This document shows, one piece after another, positions 13,574 through 22,180 of a stretch of 43,922 nucleotides of DNA. The position numbers and the translations under genes were made by a program. How positions within the stretch are numbered: the first letter of the stretch is position 1; each line of letters begins with the position of its first letter. Origin of the DNA: Sphingobacterium allocomposti (lineage in GTDB: Bacteria > Bacteroidota > Bacteroidia > Sphingobacteriales > Sphingobacteriaceae); contig NZ_VNHX01000031.1 of the NCBI RefSeq assembly GCF_008124885.1, forward strand, positions 1 to 43,922, written 5' to 3'. A model generated the notes under the pieces. It saw only the letters and a program-made list of their open reading frames with translations. It was not told where the DNA came from and ran no database searches.

Positions 13574-14476
13574 TTATTTCTTAAGCTTCCGGAACTTGCC
13601 AAAGACACCCAGCGGAAGCTTTGTCCCCGCCGTTGCCTGTAGATACAGCTCGCCGATTTCAAGGTTCTGAACGACCGGAAAAGCGGTCCTTATCAGGTTC
13701 TCGACAATAACAGAAGAGAATCCTAAGGAATAGGTGTTCAATATCAGAAAATGCTCTTCCGGATCCAGCAGCTGCACCACATCCCGCATCATCTCCATAA
13801 TATGATCTTCCAATTTCCACTTTTCTCCTTTTGGCCCGTGTCCGTACGCCGGCGGATCCAAAATAATACCGTTGTATTTATTGCCCCGCTTTAATTCTCT
13901 TTTGACGAATTTAAGCGCGTCTTCCACGACCCACCGGATATTATCCAGTCCCGACAGCTCCTGATTTTCGTTGGCCCATGTTACCACCTGTTTAATGGAA
14001 TCGACGTGTGTGGTATCCGCACCCGCAGCCTTGGCTACGAGCGACGCTCCGCCCGTGTACGCAAAAAGGTTCAACACCTTTGGCTGAGGCGTCTTGAAGG
14101 CTTTTACCGATTCCGTTATATAGTCCCAGTTGACGGCCTGCTCCGGAAAGATCCCCACATGTTTGAACGAAGTCAACCCCAACCGAAAACCGATTCTTAC
14201 ATCCCGATTTGCATACGAAATATGCCAACGATCGGGCATCTTGGGGTTCTTCTTTATCCAATCTCCCGAAGTAGCGGACCGCCCCTTGAAGCGGATATGG
14301 TGCTTCTTCGTCCAATCGGCTTCTGTTAACGTTTTGGGCCAGACGGCCTGTGGTTCCGGACGGATAAGAACCATCTCGCCGAAGCGTTCAAGCTTTTCAA
14401 AATCACCGCAGTCGATGAGTTCATAATCTTCCCAATACTGAGGCGTAAGGAGCTGTATAGCGGTATTTAAAGTCAA
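13574..14476 (-). CDS. Class I SAM-dependent methyltransferase, RlmI/PF10672-like
   Basis: A Rossmann-fold methyltransferase of about 300 residues. NLFAYTGGASLVAKAAGADT is motif I (SAM binding), THVDSIKQVVTWANENQELS is motif II, and GIILDPPAYGHGPKG is the DPPxxG motif IV found in rRNA 5-methylcytosine and RlmI-like enzymes. The N-terminal part (about 1-90, GDFEKLERFGEMVLIRPEPQ) is a small beta-rich domain. A nucleic-acid substrate, probably rRNA, is inferred from the family. No in-frame ATG exists near the N-terminus; TTG codons at 14542, 14482 and 14476 are possible starts, and 14476 gives the most family-like N-terminus. Confidence 0.85.
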   Translation of the reverse strand: MTLNTAIQLLTPQYWEDYELIDCGDFEKLERFGEMVLIRPEPQAVWPKTLTEADWTKKHHIRFKGRSATSGDWIKKNPKMPDRWHISYANRDVRIGFRLGLTSFKHVGIFPEQAVNWDYITESVKAFKTPQPKVLNLFAYTGGASLVAKAAGADTTHVDSIKQVVTWANENQELSGLDNIRWVVEDALKFVKRELKRGNKYNGIILDPPAYGHGPKGEKWKLEDHIMEMMRDVVQLLDPEEHFLILNTYSLGFSSVIVENLIRTAFPVVQNLEIGELYLQATAGTKLPLGVFGKFRKLKK

Positions 14477-14585
14477 GGTCAAAAAATCAAAGTTAAAAAT
14501 ATACTTGCTGCCACAGACAGATGTCCCAGCGCAGTGCTGCAAAAATAGAAACTAATAGCTTACCGGCAAAACATTTCTTCCTGCA

Positions 14586-15341
14586 CTACTTAATCGTATT
14601 CCGGGCGGCTTTCATCAGTGGACTTGCGAAGACAAAGTTGTTTAATTCGGCTACATCGGCCTGCAACATCTCTTCGTTCGAGCCTTCCCAGAACTTCTCT
14701 CCCTTATGTAAGAAAAGAATATACTCCCCGATTCCCATCACGGAATTCATGTCATGGGTTACGACAATCGTTGTACACTGATACTCCCCTGTCAGCTCCT
14801 GGATAAGCTCGTCAATCAGAATAGAAGTCGCCGGATCGAGGCCGGAGTTCGGCTCGTCGCAAAACAAGTATTTCGGGCTCATGCTTATCGCACGTGCGAT
14901 ACCGACACGCTTCTTCATCCCTCCCGACAATTCCGCGGGGTAAAGCTTGTTGGTCCCCTTCAGGTTGACCCGTTCCAGACAGAAGTTGGCGCGGTCGATT
15001 TTTTCTTTCTTGCTCATATCGGTAAACATATCGAGTCCGAATACGATGTTCTGTTCGACCGTCATCGAATCGAAAAGCGCTGAATTCTGGAAAAGCATGC
15101 CGATATCGCGCCGGATGGAGACACGGTCTTCGGAATCCATCTGTGTAAACTCCTGCCGGTCGAAATACACTTTCCCCTGTTCGGGCTGGTGCAGCCCTAC
15201 GATACACTTAAGGAGCGTACTTTTTCCGGATCCGGACCCCCCGATGATCAAACTGACCCTGCCGGGTTCAAAGATGGCATCAATACCCTTTAAAACGTGA
15301 TTATCTCCGAACGATTTATGTATATCCTGAATCTCTATCAT
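14586..15341 (-). CDS. ABC transporter ATP-binding protein, MlaF type
   Basis: ATPase of a phospholipid/MCE-type importer-exporter that maintains outer-membrane lipid asymmetry. The 251 residues carry Walker A GGSGSGKST (34-42), Q-loop LFQNSALFDS (84-92 region), signature LSGGMKKRVGIARA (138-151), Walker B YLFCDEPNSGLDP with D162, and the H-loop VVTHDMNSV. LSGGMKKR rather than LSGGQ, and FQNSALFDSMTV, are typical of MlaF. It follows the MlaE-type permease gene by only 5 bases, so they form one transcript. No MlaD (MCE-domain) gene is adjacent. Confidence 0.92.
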   Translation of the reverse strand: MIEIQDIHKSFGDNHVLKGIDAIFEPGRVSLIIGGSGSGKSTLLKCIVGLHQPEQGKVYFDRQEFTQMDSEDRVSIRRDIGMLFQNSALFDSMTVEQNIVFGLDMFTDMSKKEKIDRANFCLERVNLKGTNKLYPAELSGGMKKRVGIARAISMSPKYLFCDEPNSGLDPATSILIDELIQELTGEYQCTTIVVTHDMNSVMGIGEYILFLHKGEKFWEGSNEEMLQADVAELNNFVFASPLMKAARNTIK

Positions 15342-15346
15342 ATATT

Positions 15347-16081
15347 TTAAAGCATCAATGCCGTGATGACATAATCACAGGCTAAAATTGCAATACACCC
15401 AATAACCACCGCCCGCGTTCCCGCCTGTCCGACCTCCAGCGCTCCCCCCCGCACATAAAAACCCTTATAGGCCGGTACTGACGTGATTATAAATCCGTAA
15501 ATAAAAGCTTTTACAAGCGCCACGGCAACCGTAAACCCGTTGAAGCCTCCTTGAATTCCCTGTATGTAATCCGTGGGAGCAACAGCCCCTGATAATGTTC
15601 CTCCGATAAGCCCCCCCGTGATAGCACAGAAAATCGCGATGACAACCAATACTGGCATCATTACTACGCCCGCTATAATCTTAGGAAGGATCAGATATCC
15701 GGCGGCATTGATTCCCATAATCTCCAGCGCATCGATCTGCTCGGTAACCCGCATGGAGCCGATCTGCGAAGATATAGCCGATCCGACCTTGCCCATCAGC
15801 ACGAGCGCGGAAATGGTAGGCCCCAATTCCAAAATGTTCGAGTCTCTATTGATCTGCCCGATAACCGCTGTCGGAATTAAATCCGAAACGAGCTGAAATG
15901 CAATCTGAAGCGTCATTACTGCGCCAATGAATGTCGAAATAATAAGGATCAGCCCCAGCGAACCCACGCCTATTTCGTTCATCTCATGAAAGATTTCCTT
16001 AACATATATCTTCCATTTTTCAGGCTTCTTAAAGACCTTCCGCAACAACAAGATATATGCTCCAAAATGATGGAAAATCAT
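15347..16081 (-). CDS. MlaE-family ABC transporter permease
   Basis: Permease of the MlaFEDB-type lipid transporter, 244 residues with five or six membrane helices. The conserved region NEIGVGSLGLILIISTFIGA followed by VMTLQIAFQL, the central VGKVGSAISSQIGSMRVTEQ, then IDALEIMGINA, and the C-terminal KAFIYGFIITSVPAYKGFYV segment are the MlaE family landmarks. The E/Q-rich elbow region TEQIDALEIMG couples to the ATPase. It is the first gene of a two-gene unit, divergent from the LiaF-like gene. Confidence 0.93.
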   Translation of the reverse strand: MIFHHFGAYILLLRKVFKKPEKWKIYVKEIFHEMNEIGVGSLGLILIISTFIGAVMTLQIAFQLVSDLIPTAVIGQINRDSNILELGPTISALVLMGKVGSAISSQIGSMRVTEQIDALEIMGINAAGYLILPKIIAGVVMMPVLVVIAIFCAITGGLIGGTLSGAVAPTDYIQGIQGGFNGFTVAVALVKAFIYGFIITSVPAYKGFYVRGGALEVGQAGTRAVVIGCIAILACDYVITALML

Positions 16082-16197
16082 AGAATAACAGTGTCAAAAG
16101 TTAATATTACCGCAATATACGCATTTACAGGGAAGAAAATTCACCGACCGAATGGTTTATTTCACCGAAGATATTAACAAAGTTGCCTAAAACTGGT

Positions 16198-16227
16198 TTT
16201 GTAAAAAATTAGTATCTTATAGTTTTG
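16198..16227 (+). promoter_or_regulatory. Strong Bacteroidota promoter of the LiaF-like gene
   Basis: TTTG (16198-16201), an 18-base spacer, then TAGTTTTG (16220-16227): both consensus boxes are exact. Transcription should start near 16233, about 24 bases before the ATG at 16257. Confidence 0.75.
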
Positions 16228-16256
16228 CGGTATATATTTACAAGGAAATTAAGCAT

Positions 16257-17183
16257 ATGGAAAATAAAATCACTTCTGGAATCTGGTTTGTCTTTATCGG
16301 AATAGTTCTGCTCCTTCACAATCTGGACATCATCGATTTCAACTTCTGGGCAACCTTAACATATTGGCCGTTGCTAATCGTCATTGTAGGCATCAACCTG
16401 ATGGTACAGAACAGACGGTTTGGGGGATACATCAAAATAGCTTGCAATGCACTCTTTTTAGGTTGGATTTTTTATATAGGGATATCGACTCCCGGTGCGC
16501 ACTGGACGGAAACGCTGCTTAACAACCGGCAGGTCAACATTGGCGACCTTGATGATGGCGCACCATTAACCAACGAAGTCAAAACATCGTTCGACAATAC
16601 TATACAGGAGTCCCGGCTGGAATTTAACGGCGGCGCCGGTAACTTTGAAATAAAAGCGGTTGAGGGCGACAACCTCATCCTCGCAAAGGCGAAGGACGAC
16701 AAGATGGGCATGACAATTCAGACGAGCAAACAGGATGGCAAGCAACACGTTACGATCAACGCTAAACCGACGGCAAACAGTAAAAAATCGGGAACGGTAT
16801 CTCTTGAAATCCATCCGCAAACCACCTGGGACTTCGAATTCAACTACGGTGCCGCGAGCATCAACGGTGATTTGTCTGCCTTGCGCTTCCGCAATCTGGA
16901 TATCAATACCGGCGCCAGCAGCATGGACCTCACCCTGGGAATGCCACAGGTAGACGTATCCTACATCGCAATTGTTACAGGGGCTTCGAAGATCCACTTC
17001 CGTATACCGAAAGACGCAGCTATCCAGGTGGAATACACTTCCATGCTCTCGAAGAACTCGTTCGAAGGGTTTGCCACCAAAGAAGACGGTGTCGCAAGGA
17101 CAGCCAACTACGAACACGCTGATAAAAAGTTCAACATCGATTTGGACGGTGCGGCCAACACGTTTGTGATAAGCCGTTATTAG
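16257..17183 (+). CDS. LiaI/LiaF-like membrane protein with a beta-helix (toast-rack) domain
   Basis: The 308 residues open with three membrane helices (about 8-24, 30-50, 58-78; GIWFVFIGIVLLLHNLDIID is the LiaI-LiaF/DUF5668 region). A beta-rich domain follows (about 105-308), with regularly spaced strands such as LEFNGGAGNFEIKAVEGDNL, FNYGAASINGDLSALRFRNL and VDVSYIAIVTGASKIHFRIP, a pattern of the DUF2154/DUF4097 toast-rack fold. In Firmicutes LiaF damps a cell-envelope stress kinase. No two-component genes are nearby, so a role in envelope stress sensing is inference. It has a consensus promoter and stands alone. Confidence 0.82.
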   Translation: MENKITSGIWFVFIGIVLLLHNLDIIDFNFWATLTYWPLLIVIVGINLMVQNRRFGGYIKIACNALFLGWIFYIGISTPGAHWTETLLNNRQVNIGDLDDGAPLTNEVKTSFDNTIQESRLEFNGGAGNFEIKAVEGDNLILAKAKDDKMGMTIQTSKQDGKQHVTINAKPTANSKKSGTVSLEIHPQTTWDFEFNYGAASINGDLSALRFRNLDINTGASSMDLTLGMPQVDVSYIAIVTGASKIHFRIPKDAAIQVEYTSMLSKNSFEGFATKEDGVARTANYEHADKKFNIDLDGAANTFVISRY

Positions 17184-17295
17184 TACCGCGCATACGTCCT
17201 GAGACACGTTGACTGCGCACTTCGTCTGCCGGCAAAGGATGCCGTACAATAAATGAAGAACGCGCACAATGGTATAGGCTTTCAAAAAAAGTAGC

Positions 17296-17303
17296 TACCT
17301 TTG
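17296..17303 (+). promoter_or_regulatory. ispG promoter (-7 box TACCTTTG)
   Basis: GCTACCTTTGCGC is an exact TAnnTTTG box. Transcription should start near 17309, which leaves almost no leader before the ATG at 17312 but about 20 bases before the ATG at 17330. This is the main reason for choosing 17330 as the start. Confidence 0.65.
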
Positions 17304-17329
17304 CGCTAGGTATGGACACAAAAGACGCA

Positions 17330-19321
17330 ATGATACTATCAGGGGGCTATTGTAACTCGAAAACAGCATATAGCAGGTTTGTCACACGCGAGGTGCACGT
17401 CGGCGACGTGCCTATGGGAGGGGACAATCCGATCCGCATACAGAGCATGACCACCGTGGACACCATGGACACGCTGGGCTCCGTGGAGCAAACCATACGC
17501 ATGGTAGACGCAGGTTGCGAATACGTCCGCATAACCGCACCCAGTATTAAAGAAGCCGAAAATCTAGCAAACATAAAAAAGGAACTTCGTCTGCGGGGAT
17601 ATGATGTGCCACTTGTCGCCGATATACACTTTACGCCCAACGCGGCAGAGGTGGCGGCACGCATCGTCGAAAAAGTGCGCATTAACCCGGGAAACTACGC
17701 CGACAAAAAAAGGTTCGACCAAATAAACTACACCGATAGCGCCTATCAGGCTGAATTGGACCGCATCTACAAAAAATTTGCTCCGCTGGTGAAAATCTGC
17801 CAGGAATATGGCACTGCCATGCGCATCGGCACGAACCATGGCTCCTTATCCGACCGCATCATGAGCCGATACGGAGATACCCCTGAAGGTATGGTAGAGT
17901 CGGCTTTAGAGTTTATACGTATCTGCGAGGACCTCCGGTTTTACAACCTTGTAGTATCCATGAAGTCATCGAACCCACAGGTGATGGTTCGTGCCTACCG
18001 GCTGCTCGTGGAAAAAATGGTGGAAGAAAACATGAACTATCCCCTACACCTGGGAGTAACCGAGGCAGGCGATGGCGAAGATGGACGGATCAAATCGGCT
18101 GTCGGCATTGGTACACTGCTCGAAGACGGACTTGGCGACACCATACGCGTTTCGCTCACCGAAGAGCCCGAGAAGGAAGCGCCTGTCGCCCTAGCACTCA
18201 TAAAAAGATACCAGCAAAGAAAGCAGTATCTACAGTCTAACAGCACCCCGGAGATCGTTAATATCCCGGGCGACACCTTTACTATCCCTTATGAAGCGGA
18301 TGAAGTGAATGCCTTTATCGGCGGTGCCTTGGTACCGCGTGTTGTTGTAGACCTCTCCCGCGAGAATTTAAAAGATCCATTCGTGCTGGGATCCGTTGGT
18401 TATCGCTATGATGCGCTGAACGATAAATATCATATCGGCGACCAATCGGTCGATTTCGTCTATCTCGGGAACAGTCTTCCATCTTTTACGCTTCCGGGCA
18501 ACCTGAAGGTGATTTACGAATACGAAACGTGGCATACGTTAGCACAACGTGACAATAAGCATCCGATATTTTCGCTGGACGCCTACCACAACGCGGCAGA
18601 AAGGGATCCGTCATTGAACCTGGTTCGCGTGTCCAACAGCGACCTGTTGACGGAAAGCTTCGCTAATCTTCAAATAGATAGAACCGTGGTATTTGTTTTA
18701 GAAACCAGCCACATACATGGCATGGCGGACCAACGTCAGTTCTTCAACAATCTTCGGAGCATAGGAATCGCCCCTCCCATCATCGTTAAGCGGACATATG
18801 AGCCCGCTGCATTTTCAGGACCCTTGGGCGACGTCATGAACCCCGAAGAACCGGTTTCGAAGCTGCAGCTATATGCGGCAACAGACCTCGGAGCCTTATT
18901 GGTCGACGGCCTCGGATCGGGAATCTGGATCGATTCTCTAGCGACGGCGGCCGACAAAATAGCGTCTATTTCTTTCGGAATTTTACAAGCTACGCGCTCC
19001 CGTATCTCGAAAACGGAATATATATCCTGTCCAAGCTGCGGGCGTACACTCTTTGACCTGCAGGAAACGACACAGATGATCCGTAGCCGGACAAGCCATT
19101 TAAAAGGACTGAAAATCGGTATAATGGGGTGCATCGTCAATGGTCCCGGCGAGATGGCCGACGCAGATTATGGCTATGTTGGCGCGGGCCCTGATAAAAT
19201 CACTCTATATCGGGGAAAAGAAGTCGTAAAGAGGAACGTTAGTGCAGACAAAGCTTTAGACGAACTTATCGACATCATTAAAAACGACGGCCGCTGGATA
19301 GATGAACAGGCACAACATTAG
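17330..19321 (+). CDS. ispG: 4-hydroxy-3-methylbut-2-enyl diphosphate synthase, long form
   Basis: Converts MEcPP to HMBPP in the MEP isoprenoid pathway using a [4Fe-4S] cluster. The protein has about 663 residues. The TIM barrel (about 1-270) includes GDVPMGGDNPIRIQSMTTVD and HLGVTEAGDGEDGRIKSAVG. A middle insertion domain (about 280-540) distinguishes the plant/Chlamydiae/Bacteroidota form from the about 370-residue E. coli form. The C-terminal domain has the cluster cysteines in SCPSCGRTLF and MGCIVNGPGEM (Cys codons at 19028, 19037, 19130). A frame-compatible ATG at 17312 would add six residues; the later ATG gives MILSGGYCNSKTAYSRF, closer to homologues. Confidence 0.96.
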   Translation: MILSGGYCNSKTAYSRFVTREVHVGDVPMGGDNPIRIQSMTTVDTMDTLGSVEQTIRMVDAGCEYVRITAPSIKEAENLANIKKELRLRGYDVPLVADIHFTPNAAEVAARIVEKVRINPGNYADKKRFDQINYTDSAYQAELDRIYKKFAPLVKICQEYGTAMRIGTNHGSLSDRIMSRYGDTPEGMVESALEFIRICEDLRFYNLVVSMKSSNPQVMVRAYRLLVEKMVEENMNYPLHLGVTEAGDGEDGRIKSAVGIGTLLEDGLGDTIRVSLTEEPEKEAPVALALIKRYQQRKQYLQSNSTPEIVNIPGDTFTIPYEADEVNAFIGGALVPRVVVDLSRENLKDPFVLGSVGYRYDALNDKYHIGDQSVDFVYLGNSLPSFTLPGNLKVIYEYETWHTLAQRDNKHPIFSLDAYHNAAERDPSLNLVRVSNSDLLTESFANLQIDRTVVFVLETSHIHGMADQRQFFNNLRSIGIAPPIIVKRTYEPAAFSGPLGDVMNPEEPVSKLQLYAATDLGALLVDGLGSGIWIDSLATAADKIASISFGILQATRSRISKTEYISCPSCGRTLFDLQETTQMIRSRTSHLKGLKIGIMGCIVNGPGEMADADYGYVGAGPDKITLYRGKEVVKRNVSADKALDELIDIIKNDGRWIDEQAQH

Positions 19322-19483
19322 CCGACGATACCAACAGACTGCCGCGTTAAATACCGACGAAAGGAGCATCTCCATTCTCCATACCAAAAGTTTGGGGAGG
19401 AATGAGCAATCTAAAATCTAAAAGAAGGTAGAAATGTAAACAGCAGAATATCTCCGCAAAGAAGGCTGTTTGACGGAGTTGAA

Positions 19484-19873
19484 TTAACGTACGGAGATAC
19501 GCTTCACAACTGTCTCAGCACCCGAAGTAACACGAACAAAATAAAAGCCTGTGGTTAGTTTCCCGTTAGCCTCAAAAGAAAGGTTCTGCATACCACCATC
19601 AAGCCGTCCGTTCATCAGGTTCAACACTTCATTCCCTAGAGCGTCCATAACCTTGATGGTAACGACACTTTGTTTACTAAGCTTGAAAGAAACAGTGATT
19701 TGTTCGGCTACGGGATTATAGAATACCTTGACATTGTTTATCAGCTTTTCCGTCTCTTCCTCAGGGGCCAAGGTAAATATTGTTGCAGGAAATGTAGGCA
19801 TAGCCCGAAGCGCCGTGAGCGGTAAAACGCCAACCAACATCATAAGTGCTATTTTTCTCATCACTTCCTTCAT
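19484..19873 (-). CDS. Small secreted protein consisting almost only of a type IX secretion C-terminal sorting domain
   Basis: The 129 residues begin with a signal peptide (about 1-24, MKEVMRKIALMMLVGVLPLT, then ALRA). After a short linker the rest (about 48-129) is a type A T9SS sorting domain: VFYNPVAEQITVSFKLSKQS, VVTIKVMDALGNEVLNL, GLYF-like TTGFYFVRVTSGAETV and the terminal KRISVR. No cargo domain is present. In other Bacteroidota the domain directs export across the outer membrane and is cleaved by a sortase-like enzyme. A stand-alone domain might be a signalling or decoy protein, as reported for the sorting-domain protein PorA of Porphyromonas; that is speculation here. An ATG at 19861 is an alternative start. 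Confidence 0.85.
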   Translation of the reverse strand: MKEVMRKIALMMLVGVLPLTALRAMPTFPATIFTLAPEEETEKLINNVKVFYNPVAEQITVSFKLSKQSVVTIKVMDALGNEVLNLMNGRLDGGMQNLSFEANGKLTTGFYFVRVTSGAETVVKRISVR

Positions 19874-19968
19874 TCTATGATTTCTCGTTTGTATAGACCA
19901 ATGTTATAGGTGTTTGGTTTAACTTCATAATAGATGCAATCCCCCTACATATTGCCGACCCACTACAA

Positions 19969-19976
19969 CAAAGTTA
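19969..19976 (-). promoter_or_regulatory. Candidate promoter of the sorting-domain gene (-7 box TAACTTTG)
   Basis: The minus strand reads TTAACTTTGTTG, an exact TAnnTTTG match. The leader to the ATG at 19873 would be about 90 bases. No -33 box is evident. Confidence 0.4.
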
Positions 19977-20037
19977 ATTTATTTACAATCATAAAGGAGA
20001 CATTTTTTTATTTTTTTTTCACCTTTTAACAATTTTT

Positions 20038-20168
20038 AACACGTTTGTACGTTAGCGTGTTTGTGCAATGGCTATCAGGCGCTTAAGAGCGCTGCCTCCG
20101 GGGCAGTAAGCACTGTATAGCTATATTTTTGTAAGGTCGTGGCGGAGCACGGGGTTTAAATTTTTTTT
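20038..20168 (+). ncRNA. Candidate structured RNA upstream of kup (small RNA or leader)
   Basis: Several stems can form in order on the plus strand: AACACG/CGTGTT (20038-20043 with 20056-20061); an 8-bp closing stem ATGGCTAT/ATAGCTAT (20068-20075 with 20117-20124, one G-T pair) that encloses two hairpins, GCGCT-TAAG-AGCGC (20079-20092) and TGCC-TCCGG-GGCA (20093-20105); and CGTG/CACG (20138-20151) followed by GGGTTTAAATTTTTTTT. The layout resembles a small multibranched RNA with a weak terminator. No known riboswitch class was recognised. Because the likely kup promoter lies downstream, it may be a separate small RNA rather than a kup leader. Confidence 0.35.
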
Positions 20169-20191
20169 ATATAGAATGGCATAATTTACTG

Positions 20192-20199
20192 TAAGTTTG
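20192..20199 (+). promoter_or_regulatory. Candidate kup promoter (-7 box TAAGTTTG)
   Basis: CTGTAAGTTTGCAAC contains an exact TAnnTTTG box 18 bases before the ATG at 20218, predicting a leader of about 12 bases. The -33 region is only a T-run. Confidence 0.5.
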
Positions 20200-20217
20200 C
20201 AACGTAATTTATTTGGA

Positions 20218-22164
20218 ATGAAGACCCATAAGCATCATGACGCCCACAAGCTTAGTATGGCAGGCTTGTTGATCAGTCTAGGTATTATTTTCGGAGATAT
20301 CGGTACCTCGCCGCTCTATGTAATCAAAGCTATTTTCAATAAAGGCACGATCGAAGAAGATCTAATTTTAGGAAGCCTATCCTGTGTATTCTGGACGTTG
20401 ACGTTGCAAACAACGATAAAATATGTATGGATTACCCTCAATGCCGACAACAAAGGCGAAGGTGGAATCCTCTCCCTGTACTCGCTCGTGAGAAGGAAAG
20501 CCAAATGGCTCATCATTCCCGCCATAATTGGCGGAAGTACGCTGTTGGCGGACGGTATGATTACACCCGCCATTACCATTTCATCCGCTATTGAAGGTTT
20601 GGCCATCCGTCACCCGCAGGTTCCGACGGTTCCTATTGTAGTCATTATCATCAGTTTGCTTTTTGTCATCCAGCGGTTTGGTACATCCATCGTGGGGCGG
20701 GTCTTCGGACCGATGATGTTCATCTGGTTTAGCATGATCGGTATCTTAGGAGCATCCTATCTAAAGCATGCTCCGGAGGTTTTTTACGCATTAAATCCGT
20801 ATTACGCCATTTCGACCATCATTAACCACCCGAACGCGCTATTCCTTATCGGTGCTATATTTCTATGTACTACAGGAGCAGAAGCTCTGTACTCCGACAT
20901 GGGACACTGCGGCAAATCGAACATCCGCGTCAGCTGGATCTTCGTCAAAATCGCCCTTGTACTCAACTATTTTGGACAGGGCGCGTGGCTCTTGGAGCAT
21001 GCCGGGACGCAGATGGGCGAAAGAAACCCCTTTTATGCAATCATGCCGGAAGGTTTTGTCGTATACGGCGTCGCCACAGCTACCATAGCGGCCATCATCG
21101 CCAGTCAAGCCATGATTTCGGGTTCTTTCACCCTGATTTCGGAAGCGGTCCGCCTGAACATCTGGCCCAAAGTATCGATCCGATACCCCAGCGATCAAAA
21201 GGGACAGCTATATGTCCCGTCCATCAACCTCATTCTTTACATCGGCTGTATGCTCATCATAGCCGTCTTTAAGGAATCCTCTAATATGGAAGCCGCTTAC
21301 GGATTGGCCATCAACCTGACGTTCATCATGACAACAATATTGATGTGTGTATTTCTCGCCCGTGTACACATCCACAAGGTCTGGATTGTCTTATTCGCTT
21401 TATTTTACTTCACGATAGAAGTGGCCTTTCTCGCCGGAAATCTTGTAAAACTGACGCATGGCGGATGGCTGACGTTATTATTAGCAACAACGCTATTCAT
21501 TGTCATGTTCTCTTGGTATGGTGCCCGCAAGATAAAAAACAGTTTTGTCCGCTTCGTCAATATCCGAGACTACTTCCCCATCATCTCCGAGCTGAGTGAG
21601 GACAAGTCTGTGCCACTTTTCGCTTCGCACCTCGTGTATCTGACAAGTGCCAACAACAAAAACGAGATCGAATCAAAGATCCTCTATTCCATCATCAACA
21701 AAAAACCGAAGCGGGCCGATGTTTATTGGCTGGTGCATGTGGACGTGATGGACAATCCGCACACCCGTGAATATATTGTCGAGCAGCTGGTACCGAACAA
21801 ACTGATCCGTATAGACTTTAAACTGGGGTTCCGGGAAGAGCAACGCATCAGCCTGCTGTTTCGTAAAGTCGTGGAAGATATGGTCGAAAAAGGCGAAATA
21901 GACATCACCAGTAACTATGAAACGCTGAAGAAATACCGGATCGCCGGCGACTTCAACTTTGTGGTACTGGAAAAGACCATCTCCAAGACTCACGACCTAA
22001 AGTGGCACGAGAAGATTATTCTGGAGATCTATAAGATTTTAAAGAGATTCAGCCTGTCCGAGGAGAAAGGGTTCGGATTGGATAGCAGCTTCGTAACACT
22101 GGAACGCGTTCCACTCAACATTCCGACCACACGGGAAGTTCAGCTGAAAAGATTGCAGGAATAA
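20218..22164 (+). CDS. kup: KUP-family potassium uptake transporter
   Basis: Proton-coupled K+ importer in the inner membrane. From the ATG at 20218 the protein has 648 residues, the family length. The KUP signature LGIIFGDIGTSPLYVIKAIF follows the first lysine/histidine-rich residues, and about 12 helices extend to about 430 (GEGGILSLYSLVRRKAKWLI; GGSTLLADGMITPAITISSA; CTTGAEALYSDMGHCGKSNI). A cytoplasmic C-terminal domain (about 440-648) follows. The longer frame from a TTG at 20197 overlaps the promoter box and is unlikely. It stands alone behind a possible structured RNA. Confidence 0.95.
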   Translation: MKTHKHHDAHKLSMAGLLISLGIIFGDIGTSPLYVIKAIFNKGTIEEDLILGSLSCVFWTLTLQTTIKYVWITLNADNKGEGGILSLYSLVRRKAKWLIIPAIIGGSTLLADGMITPAITISSAIEGLAIRHPQVPTVPIVVIIISLLFVIQRFGTSIVGRVFGPMMFIWFSMIGILGASYLKHAPEVFYALNPYYAISTIINHPNALFLIGAIFLCTTGAEALYSDMGHCGKSNIRVSWIFVKIALVLNYFGQGAWLLEHAGTQMGERNPFYAIMPEGFVVYGVATATIAAIIASQAMISGSFTLISEAVRLNIWPKVSIRYPSDQKGQLYVPSINLILYIGCMLIIAVFKESSNMEAAYGLAINLTFIMTTILMCVFLARVHIHKVWIVLFALFYFTIEVAFLAGNLVKLTHGGWLTLLLATTLFIVMFSWYGARKIKNSFVRFVNIRDYFPIISELSEDKSVPLFASHLVYLTSANNKNEIESKILYSIINKKPKRADVYWLVHVDVMDNPHTREYIVEQLVPNKLIRIDFKLGFREEQRISLLFRKVVEDMVEKGEIDITSNYETLKKYRIAGDFNFVVLEKTISKTHDLKWHEKIILEIYKILKRFSLSEEKGFGLDSSFVTLERVPLNIPTTREVQLKRLQE

Positions 22165-22180
22165 CCGGCAGATGGTGGAT

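Larger units (their letters stand above)
19874..20217. other. Divergent intergenic region between the sorting-domain gene and kup
   Basis: The 344-base gap holds a minus-strand promoter box (19969-19976), a T-rich stretch (20004-20020), a group of potential RNA stems (20038-20151), an oligo-T run of eight (20161-20168) and the kup promoter box (20192-20199). No credible open frame exists. Confidence 0.6.

Noticed and set aside
16566..17285. Minus-strand open frame of 239 codons opposite the LiaF-like gene
   Set aside because: Antisense shadow of a well-supported gene with its own consensus promoter; no recognisable domain.
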